NCBI GenBank assembly: GCA_011620785.1
Contig: WOYM01000009.1
Coordinates: 1 to 41,840 of the forward strand
Direction: 5' to 3'
Source of the DNA: Methanothrix sp.
Lineage (GTDB): Archaea > Halobacteriota > Methanosarcinia > Methanotrichales > Methanotrichaceae
DNA: 41,840 nucleotides
Every line of letters starts with the position of its first letter. Position 1 is the first letter of the stretch. The notes beneath the pieces are model-generated. The model was given only the letters and a program-made list of their open reading frames with translations, searched no databases and was not told where the DNA came from. Shown in pieces: positions 26,113 through 32,337 of this stretch. The position numbers and the translations under genes are program-made.

Positions 26113-27374
26113 TGATTCTCCTCCAGTGCCAGGGGGACGATTCTAGTCATGTGGGTCTCCGGTCCGTGAACCTTGATGGGAACGCCAAGCCTCTTGCCCA
26201 GATCCCGCATGAGCTTCAGTCCCTGCTCGTAGTTCGGCCCTCCCCGGCGCACATAGATTTCAACACCGGTCTCCTGCAACTTCTGCTGGTACTCCTCCAG
26301 GGCCATGACCACTCCCTTGAAGGTCCTGGCCACATCGGTGAAGTTGGCAATGGCCCCACCGATAAGGAGCACCTTCCCGTTGGGATTTTTGCTCCGGGTC
26401 ATCAGATCCAGAATGGTACAGGTGTAGTGGTAGGTCTCCTCGGTATTGGGGTCACCGCTGTACTCACCATAATTGGCCATCTCATCGGCGTGACCCAAAT
26501 CGCAGATGGTATCGGCATAGATCACGCTCGCTCCGCCGCCGGCGACCATCGTCCAGACCCTTCCCTCCGGATTGAGGATAGTGAGCTTCAGAGAGGCTCC
26601 GGTCTTGGAGTCGATCTCCTTGATGAAGAGCTCCTCCTTGGAAGGAGTCCTGCCGAATGGTTCGGGGAATGCCAGGTCCAACCATCTCTTCTTTTGCCAG
26701 TACTCTTCTGCGTCATCAAGCTTCGCCACCATATCCAGCGGGACGATTTCGCGGCCCAGGAATGTGAAGGGATTGATCTCCAGGTAGGCAAAGCCGGTAT
26801 CGCTATGAAACCGCCATAAGGCGATGATGAATTTCTCCACGAGCGCTCTCTTATCTCCCAGATCTGCCGGCAGCTTGGAGCCTACGTCCAGAGCATCGAT
26901 TCCTTCCAGGGAGTCCACGTGGATAGATATTACCTTGTCCCAGTTCTCCTCCACCCCGACGCCGCCATCCATTGAGAAGAAGATGTTGTCCCCTTCATAA
27001 TCCGAGCTGATAGCCACATAGTACTCCTCTTTGTGGGGTGTGAAAGGCTCTATTAGGAAATAGGACAGCCTCCCGGTTATTCCTCCTATGGTAACCTCTA
27101 AACCCATTTTCTCATTGAGGTATTCCTTTGCTTTCTCCCAGTCCGCATCCAGAAGAACAAGGCCCAGCTTCCCTCTCTTTCCAAAGAGCTGGTCAGGCTT
27201 GACCACAAGCCTGGTCGTCTTCAGCCACGGATTTTCTGCCTCAAGCTCTTCCATATCCGTCTCAGGACCAACTAATGCCAGGTTCCCTTTATATGAGAAA
27301 TCATCGAGGTACTCGGGAAGGTATCTAGCTAGCAGATTCTTTGCGTCATATTCCCTGATGCCTCTTTGTGCCAT
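26109..27374 (-). CDS. aclB: ATP-citrate lyase, subunit B (ATP-grasp part)
   Basis: 421 aa, matching the N-terminal part of human ACLY: an ATP-grasp domain (about residues 1-245; MAQRGIREYDAKNLL, VVKPDQLFGKRGKLGLV, FAYLEINPF) and a succinyl-CoA-synthetase-beta-like C-terminal domain with GRVWTMVAGGGASVIYADTI and GGAIANFTDVARTF. It phosphorylates AclA's active-site His and binds citrate. Start ATG 27374 begins exactly at the conserved N-terminus; GGTGG lies nine bases upstream. Order aclB-aclA is that of green sulfur bacteria. A TATA-like GTAAATAAG lies upstream; the promoter region is shared with the divergent methyltransferase-like gene. Confidence 0.92.
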   Translation of the reverse strand: MAQRGIREYDAKNLLARYLPEYLDDFSYKGNLALVGPETDMEELEAENPWLKTTRLVVKPDQLFGKRGKLGLVLLDADWEKAKEYLNEKMGLEVTIGGITGRLSYFLIEPFTPHKEEYYVAISSDYEGDNIFFSMDGGVGVEENWDKVISIHVDSLEGIDALDVGSKLPADLGDKRALVEKFIIALWRFHSDTGFAYLEINPFTFLGREIVPLDMVAKLDDAEEYWQKKRWLDLAFPEPFGRTPSKEELFIKEIDSKTGASLKLTILNPEGRVWTMVAGGGASVIYADTICDLGHADEMANYGEYSGDPNTEETYHYTCTILDLMTRSKNPNGKVLLIGGAIANFTDVARTFKGVVMALEEYQQKLQETGVEIYVRRGGPNYEQGLKLMRDLGKRLGVPIKVHGPETHMTRIVPLALEENQ

Positions 27375-27484
27375 GTCAAAAACCACCTTCGCCGCCCTAT
27401 GCTTTTCTTATTTACAAACTTTTCTCCGGGATAAGATATTTGTTTCGGGAAAATATTGAGATACTTCCAGGGGACTGGCCGAAT

Positions 27485-28483
27485 ATGAAGTATCCTGATT
27501 CCGAAAAAGCGTTTGTTGAACCCGCAGCAGCGGTCTTAGCTGGGATAGAAGAGAGGTATTTAGCCTGCCCCGACTGCCCGCCGGAGCCGAATCTGGACAA
27601 AACCCGGGGATGCCGGGACCTGCCCGGAAGGGTAAAAAGGTGCTCCTCCTGCGGAAGAGCGACGCTGGATGCGGTAATGCTGGATGCCCTTCATGTCTTG
27701 CATGATTTCGGTCTGCGCGACGAGCGGGAAACGCTGAGAAGCGTCGGATCGCCGCTGGTGGTTGTGGGCTATCCTCTGGCCTACTCCCCCCGCCTGGGGC
27801 CGGACAGCCTGATCATCCAGGGGGAGAAGATATCCCGTGAGGCTGCCCAGGCAATGGTGGAGCAGATCTCTGAGATCAGAGGGGTTATCCTCTTCCAGGG
27901 CGTTCCCGGAATGCATAAAACAGGTACCAAACCCCTGGAGAATGCACTCTTAGCCGGATCCGATCTGAGGGCTGACGTCTGCCAGAGCCTCTTTGGCGAG
28001 CTTGTCATCTACAAGAGCCAGTCGAAGATTCATATCGAGTTCTCCAGGCAGAGCGCTCCCAAGATGAGGATCATAGAGCGGCTCATGCTGCAGGGAAAGG
28101 CATCTCGGGTGGTGGATGGGTTGTGCGGCCCGGGAACGCTGGGGCTGATGTGCGCCCTGGCCGGCGCCAGGGAGGTAGTACTGAACGATGTCTGGCTGCC
28201 CGCGGTGCAAAACGTTCTCCTCAACCTAAAGGCCAATCGAGATCTTCTGGGGATAGAGAGAATAGAGTATCCTCAGGTCTCTTCGCATGAGGTCGGAACG
28301 GAACCGGTGCTGGTAGGCCGTGCCAGCGGTGCCTGCTATATTGAGGTTTATCATGGCGATCTTGCCAGGCTTTTTGAGAGGGCCTCGCCTGCTGACCTCT
28401 GCCTGATCGATCATTTTCCGGGAATGGATACCAAAGAGCTTGAGAAGGCCTGTAGATGCTGCAAAAAAGTAGTGCTGATCTGA
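27485..28483 (+). CDS. Cys-rich N-terminus plus methyltransferase-like Rossmann domain, function unknown
   Basis: 332 aa from ATG 27485; the frame continues 39 codons upstream into the divergent aclB promoter, which is unlikely to be coding. The first 60 residues hold five cysteines (C28, C31, C43, C53, C56) in two CxxC pairs, suggesting zinc or an Fe-S cluster. The C-terminal third is a class I SAM-methyltransferase-like fold: RVVDGLCGPGTLGLMCALAG (motif I, about 208-227), VVLNDV (acidic end of strand 2) and LCLIDHFPG. The middle (about 85-190) is unassigned. Target could be RNA or a cofactor. It ends six bases before the 3' end of the oppositely oriented tRNA gene. Confidence 0.7.
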   Translation: MKYPDSEKAFVEPAAAVLAGIEERYLACPDCPPEPNLDKTRGCRDLPGRVKRCSSCGRATLDAVMLDALHVLHDFGLRDERETLRSVGSPLVVVGYPLAYSPRLGPDSLIIQGEKISREAAQAMVEQISEIRGVILFQGVPGMHKTGTKPLENALLAGSDLRADVCQSLFGELVIYKSQSKIHIEFSRQSAPKMRIIERLMLQGKASRVVDGLCGPGTLGLMCALAGAREVVLNDVWLPAVQNVLLNLKANRDLLGIERIEYPQVSSHEVGTEPVLVGRASGACYIEVYHGDLARLFERASPADLCLIDHFPGMDTKELEKACRCCKKVVLI

Positions 28484-28488
28484 TTAAA

Positions 28489-28563
28489 TGGGACAGCGCG
28501 GATTCGAACCGCGGTCCAAGAGTCCCAAACCCTCGAGGATAGACCAGGCTACCCCACTGTCCC
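28489..28563 (-). tRNA. tRNA-Pro (anticodon UGG)
   Basis: 75 nt. GGGACAG pairs with CTGTCCC for the acceptor stem, followed by discriminator A. D-stem GGGT/ATCC, anticodon stem GAGGG/CTCTT closing a TTTGGGA loop (anticodon TGG), short variable region, and T arm CGCGG-TTCGAAT-CCGCG. No intron. CCA is not encoded (the next bases give TTT), so it is added after transcription. The universal TTCGAAT loop is intact. Confidence 0.95.
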
Positions 28564-28593
28564 AACAGCGAGTGCTCCTAGTGGTATGTTGTC

Positions 28594-28599
28594 TTTAAA
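28594..28599 (-). promoter_or_regulatory. TATA box of the tRNA-Pro gene, inside the end of the flippase gene
   Basis: On the minus strand CTTTTAAAG is centred about 33 bases before the tRNA 5' end. The TAA stop of the upstream membrane-protein gene (28595-28597) forms part of this box, so the promoter overlaps the last codons of that gene. Confidence 0.5.
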
Positions 28600-29668
28600 A
28601 GCCTTTTGCTAACTTTTTTTCTGCCTTGGAGGCAAGATTTTTTCGGTTGATCTTCTTGACCAGGTAGGCGGTGGCCAGTCCGCCAATGGCGGTGAGCATC
28701 CAGAGCTGAACGAGCCGGATGAGGATGGTTGCCGCAACTGCAGTATGCACGGGGATTCCAATGGCAGTGAAAAGAGTGCTCATCACAATATCGACAAGCC
28801 CCACACCGCCGGGGAGGAATATGGGCAGCATCTGCAGGAATATCATGACCGAATATACTGCCAGAACCGCCCAGAATGAGACGATGACGCCCATCGACCG
28901 GAAGACCACAACTGCAACCATGGTCATGCACAGCCAGCCTGCCAGTGCCCAGAAGGTACTGATGAAAAGGGTCCTTTTATGCTCCGCCAGCAGCATCATG
29001 GAATGATGAAACCGGCCCAGTATGCGGCTGCATTGATTCTGGTCTATATGCACATGCAATATGCGCTCGGCGTACTTGATGATGCTGAATGCAATTCTCT
29101 CCAGCCAGTTGTCGGCAAAGCAGATGCCAAAGAATGTGGCATTCAGGAGGAGCAGGACCAGGGCAATGGCATAGCATGTGGCCAGGGCCCAGGGAGGGGC
29201 ATTTGTGACCAGGTCCAGATATACGATGCCAATGGCAGTTCCCAGGAAGAAGGGGATGGCGGTGATGATCCTGGTCGTGGCCACTGTGGCTGAGGACTGG
29301 TCGATACGGCATCCGCCATCAAGCTTTTCCAGGAAGTAGACCCGGGTCGTCTCTCCGGAGAAACTGCCCGAGGGGATGAGATTGTTCATGAAGCCGCAGG
29401 ACAGGTAAATCAGGAAGATGTCTTTGACGGGCACTTTATAGTTGAACTTGAGGGCAATGGCCCTCCAGGCCAGTGCATCGCATAATACCCCCAGCAGGGC
29501 GAGGATGACCGCCAGAGCAAAAAGGCTGATAGCCGCGCTCCTCAGAGTATCGATTGCATCCTGGTAGCCGGCATAGTAGAGATAGAGAGAGTAGATGAAA
29601 AGGCCTACAGCGATTAAAGCTATTGATTTTTTTGGATGAATTGTAGGAAGCTCTATATCGCTCTTCAC
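28595..29668 (-). CDS. Flippase-like integral membrane protein (LPG synthase TM / UPF0104 family)
   Basis: 357 aa with about eight helices, a paralogue of the 8508-9485 protein. The marks are CGFMNNLIPSGSFSGETTRVY (conserved P-S-x-x-G-E loop), TTRIITAIPFFLG and, near the end, FLQMLPIFLPGGVGLVDIVM. Substrate unknown; this family is usually called a lipid or glycolipid flippase. Start: the frame opens at TTG 29725, but a TATA-like TATTTTTAAC centred about 28 bases before GTG 29668 suggests a leaderless transcript starting at that GTG. The last residues (KKINRKNLASKAEKKLAKGF) are strongly basic, as expected for a cytoplasmic tail. Confidence 0.85.
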   Translation of the reverse strand: MKSDIELPTIHPKKSIALIAVGLFIYSLYLYYAGYQDAIDTLRSAAISLFALAVILALLGVLCDALAWRAIALKFNYKVPVKDIFLIYLSCGFMNNLIPSGSFSGETTRVYFLEKLDGGCRIDQSSATVATTRIITAIPFFLGTAIGIVYLDLVTNAPPWALATCYAIALVLLLLNATFFGICFADNWLERIAFSIIKYAERILHVHIDQNQCSRILGRFHHSMMLLAEHKRTLFISTFWALAGWLCMTMVAVVVFRSMGVIVSFWAVLAVYSVMIFLQMLPIFLPGGVGLVDIVMSTLFTAIGIPVHTAVAATILIRLVQLWMLTAIGGLATAYLVKKINRKNLASKAEKKLAKGF

Positions 29669-29690
29669 CTGCAAGCTAACGGGACAGATG

Positions 29691-29702
29691 GTTAAAAATA
29701 TT
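29691..29702 (-). promoter_or_regulatory. TATA box deciding the GTG start of the flippase gene
   Basis: AATATTTTTAAC on the minus strand is centred about 28 bases before GTG 29668. No ribosome site precedes that GTG, consistent with a leaderless mRNA. Confidence 0.45.
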
Positions 29703-29742
29703 CCGTTTGGACTACTGGGGCCCAATCGGCCTAATCACAACC

Positions 29743-29751
29743 TTTTTAAAT
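29743..29751 (+). promoter_or_regulatory. TATA box of the 59-aa gene and thiI
   Basis: TTTTTAAAT is centred about 27 bases before ATG 29774. A GGGTGATCC ribosome site, matching the anti-16S consensus GGTGATCC, lies just before the ATG. Confidence 0.55.
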
Positions 29752-29773
29752 CCTGATCTGATAGGGTGATCCC

Positions 29774-29953
29774 ATGGGAAAGACAGGAAGCATAGAATGG
29801 GTCAAGATCAAGGGCAGAAAGGGCCAGGTCAGGCAGGTAACCAAGGCCGAGACCACTTATAAGAAGCCCGGTCCGATGCAGAAATATACCGCCTCTGGTT
29901 CCAGAGTAAAGAAGATAAGGAGATCAATAAAGGCCACTCAGATCAGAACATGA
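29774..29953 (+). CDS. 59-aa basic methanogen protein (DUF5350-like), coupled to thiI
   Basis: 59 aa, rich in Lys and Arg. MGKTGSIEWVKIKGRKGQV at the start and YKKPGPMQKYTASGSRVKK later resemble the small methanogen-conserved family I know as DUF5350, whose function is unknown. The start is fixed by a TATA box at 29743 and by the GGGTGATCC ribosome site just upstream. The stop overlaps the thiI start by four bases (ATGA), which makes translational coupling likely. The basic composition and the thiI linkage suggest, as inference, RNA binding or a role in tRNA modification or sulfur transfer. Confidence 0.8.
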   Translation: MGKTGSIEWVKIKGRKGQVRQVTKAETTYKKPGPMQKYTASGSRVKKIRRSIKATQIRT

Positions 29954-31149
29954 TTTCCCAGGACGTAGTGCTGGTACGCTACGGGGAAATCGCTCTCAAG
30001 GATAGCTGGACCAGGCAGAGCTGGGAGCGTATCTTAAAGAGCAATATAGCCTTTTGTTTGAATAAAGCCGGTGTGGATCACAGGATCTCCGGGAGCGAAG
30101 GCCGGATCTTCGTCCATACCCTGGATGTGAGGGCGGCCGCGATTGCCTCCCAGGTTTTTGGAGTCGTCTCCGCGAGTCCTGCCCAGATTGTGCCCTCCAA
30201 CCTGGAGGATATAAGCCGGGCGGCAGTGGGGGTGGCGGCGAAGACGATGGAGAGGGCAATGCAATCAGGCGCAGCCATCCAGACATTTGCCATTCGGCCC
30301 CGGCGGTTTGGGGTCCCGTTCTCCAGCGTGGAGATTGGACAGAAGGTGGGCGAAGCGGTTCGACTGGCCACTGGCGCATCTGTCAACCTCAGGGACCCTC
30401 AGATGGAGATATTCGTCGAGGCGAGAAGAGAGGGGACATACATCTTCACCGAGGTCACGCCGGGCCTGGGTGGCCTGCCCATAGGCTCTCAGGGGAGGAT
30501 GCTGGCGATGATCTCCGGGGGGATCGATTCGCCTGTGGCCGCCTGGATGATGATGAGAAGGGGCTGTACGGTCTCACTGCTGCATTTCGACTCCCGGCCC
30601 TATGCCGATTCCATCGATCAGTCCAAAAGATGCGCCCAGGTTCTGGCGGAGTGGACCTGCGGCCGGAAGATCAACTTCATCACCGTTCCCATAAAAAGGG
30701 GGATTGAGAAGATCCAGATGCATTATCCTCGCGCCACCTGCATCCTTTGCCGGCGCCTGATGTACCGGATAGCGTCCCAGGTAATGGAGAAGGAGGGGGC
30801 GCTCGGAGTGGTCACCGGCTACTCCCTGGGCCAGGTGGCCAGCCAGACGGCGGAGAACATCCTGGCAGAGCAGGCAGCTATCGGGGTCCCGATATATCAT
30901 CCTCTCATTGCCATGGACAAGTCGGAGATAATCGATCTGGCCCGGAAGATTGGCACCTATGAAGTAACCATGGAGACGAAGTCCTGCACTGCCGTCCCGA
31001 ACAAGCCCATGACCAGGGCCAAGAAAGAGGAGATCCTCCAGGCGGAGGAGTATCTGGATCTGGTGAGCATGGCTCGGGCTTTAGCCTCCGAGATGACGGT
31101 GACGAGAATCGGGCATGAACTGGATTCTATTGTCAGGATCGATCAGTGA
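29950..31149 (+). CDS. thiI: tRNA 4-thiouridine synthase ThiI
   Basis: 399 aa with no C-terminal rhodanese domain, the archaeal form. N-terminal ferredoxin-like and THUMP RNA-binding parts (about residues 1-165) precede the PP-loop adenylation domain with MISGGIDSPVAAW (SGGIDS at 189-194), which activates U8 of tRNA with ATP. Instead of the rhodanese cysteine there is ATCILCRR (C264, C267) and ETKSC (C346), the three-cysteine pattern that in methanogen ThiI was shown to hold an Fe-S cluster used with sulfide as sulfur donor. ATG 29950 overlaps the stop of the 59-aa gene by four bases. Confidence 0.95.
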   Translation: MISQDVVLVRYGEIALKDSWTRQSWERILKSNIAFCLNKAGVDHRISGSEGRIFVHTLDVRAAAIASQVFGVVSASPAQIVPSNLEDISRAAVGVAAKTMERAMQSGAAIQTFAIRPRRFGVPFSSVEIGQKVGEAVRLATGASVNLRDPQMEIFVEARREGTYIFTEVTPGLGGLPIGSQGRMLAMISGGIDSPVAAWMMMRRGCTVSLLHFDSRPYADSIDQSKRCAQVLAEWTCGRKINFITVPIKRGIEKIQMHYPRATCILCRRLMYRIASQVMEKEGALGVVTGYSLGQVASQTAENILAEQAAIGVPIYHPLIAMDKSEIIDLARKIGTYEVTMETKSCTAVPNKPMTRAKKEEILQAEEYLDLVSMARALASEMTVTRIGHELDSIVRIDQ

Positions 31150-31373
31150 AGTTTCCATAAGAGCAGATGCATGATCGAGCTGGAGCATGATCGAGTTTGA
31201 TTTTCGCTCAGTTGAGGGCAAATTAAGTTTGGCTCCTCGCTACTTTGTATGGGTGAACTTGAATCTTAAATTCTCTGTGTCTCGGTGCCTCTGCATCGGT
31301 CATCGGTTAAGGACATTTAGGACGAATGTTATGCAACATTGTCTTTTTGTACTTAGTATATTTTTAATTCATG

Positions 31374-31388
31374 TTTAGATATATATAG
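31374..31388 (+). promoter_or_regulatory. TATA box of the IS4-type transposase remnant
   Basis: TTTAGATATATATAG is centred about 45 bases before ATG 31427, and AAGAAGGGG gives a ribosome site just before that ATG. The element's own promoter and start thus survive although the gene is truncated. Confidence 0.4.
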
Positions 31389-31426
31389 GAGCTGTGATCT
31401 AATTATCCCTCAAGAAGGGGTAGCAA

Positions 31427-31615
31427 ATGGCAGCAGAACGCTCGTTAGCAGAGCAAAGTTTCATAGAGAAGGATCTATGCACGATGTTCTCGCCGGACTT
31501 TTTGAGGAAAACTGCGGCAGAGACTGGTTTAATAAAGCGTGAACGTAAAATCGATGCGGTAATCATATTTTGGGTTTTGGTTCTGAGTTTCGGAGTCCGT
31601 CTTCAGAGATCGCTG
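31427..31615 (+). pseudogene. IS4-type transposase, N-terminal fragment only
   Basis: The first about 62 codons read like the start of archaeal IS4-family transposases: FSPDFLRKTAAETGLIKRER followed by KIDAVIIFWVLVLSFGVRLQRSLA. The similarity stops abruptly at about 31615; the frame remains open to 31999, but that part is the antisense of an IS1-like fragment and is not transposase. No catalytic DDE residue is retained, so the element is dead. Family name is by recognition of the sequence style and has not been searched. Confidence 0.65.
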
Positions 31616-31617
31616 GC

Positions 31618-32192
31618 TAGATGCAATCTGGGAGACTTGGATACATTTCCATCCAGGTTGCGATTGTTTTCGAGTTGGATGTATTCCCCTTCCAACATAT
31701 TCAGGCAACTTCCCCCAGGTTCCAAGCATTGCTTCAGGATAGCTATCATTTCCGTCGCTCGATATTGCAGGAGGTTCAATTGGATTTCAGCGATCTTTTG
31801 TTTGCAGCATCATAGCCACTGCAACTTCCTCATCATTCTTTCCTATCGCGCGTCTCACTCTAGTCTGGTATCGACCTCTATTGCGGTGCCTCGCAAGAAT
31901 GTGCCTCGATCGAGCTCTTCAGGATGGTTGCTTTTTCCCCTTTATGTCCTACATGGGTCCACATCGCGTCGAGCTGAACTCGGGTTAGATGGTAGTTAGC
32001 CAGAAGCAAAGCCTCAATCTCTTCAACATGAGCCGCCGTTTTGCGGAGCCAATCCACAACAGTCTCTTCCTTTATTCCTTTTACTCTATGGATGGCGGCA
32101 AGGCTATTTCTTTCCGCAAGCATAGCCAGACATTCGAGGATCTCTTTTGGGCTATGATGCAGGCCATAAAAGATAGTCCCTTTATTTTTATG
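31618..32192 (-). pseudogene. IS1-like transposase, truncated and frameshifted
   Basis: Read on the minus strand from 32192: KGTIFYGLHHSPKEILECLA, AAIHRVKGIKEETVVDWLRK, HVEEIEALLL and VQLDAMWTHVGHKGEK, the last being the D-x-M-W signature region of IS1-type DDE enzymes. At the following run of A the frame changes, to HPEELDRGTFLRGTAIEVDT; it changes again near 31850 to RAIGKNDEEVAVAMMLQTKD, then an in-frame TGA, then EPPAISSDGNDSYPEAMLGT and YVGRGIHPTRKQSQPGWK, ending at about 31618. So two frameshifts, one stop and loss of both ends (the zinc-finger N-terminus and the C-terminus). Confidence 0.75.
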
Positions 32193-32337
32193 CTAGAAAC
32201 CCAATAACGGATCTATTGGTGCTGCACTATAATTAGCTCAATAGAAAAATGGTTTCAGAAGAGGATGGAAAAGGAGGATAATCCGTGGCATCCTCCTTCA
32301 TCGAACTGCTATCATAGCATAGATCATGAATCCCTCC

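Larger units (their letters stand above)
31375..32206. mobile_element. Insertion-sequence graveyard
   Basis: Two transposase remnants of different families and opposite orientation meet at about 31615-31620. I find no intact terminal inverted repeats or target duplications, so the outer limits given are approximate. The simplest history is insertion of the IS1-like element into the IS4-like one, then deletion that removed one end of each. Confidence 0.55.

Noticed and set aside
31187..31378. 63-codon frame, and a CTCTGTGTCTCGGTGCCTCTG stretch within it
   Set aside because: No ribosome site and poor composition. The C/T-rich motif resembles a sequence often seen at the start of GxxExxY genes, but nothing of such a gene follows.
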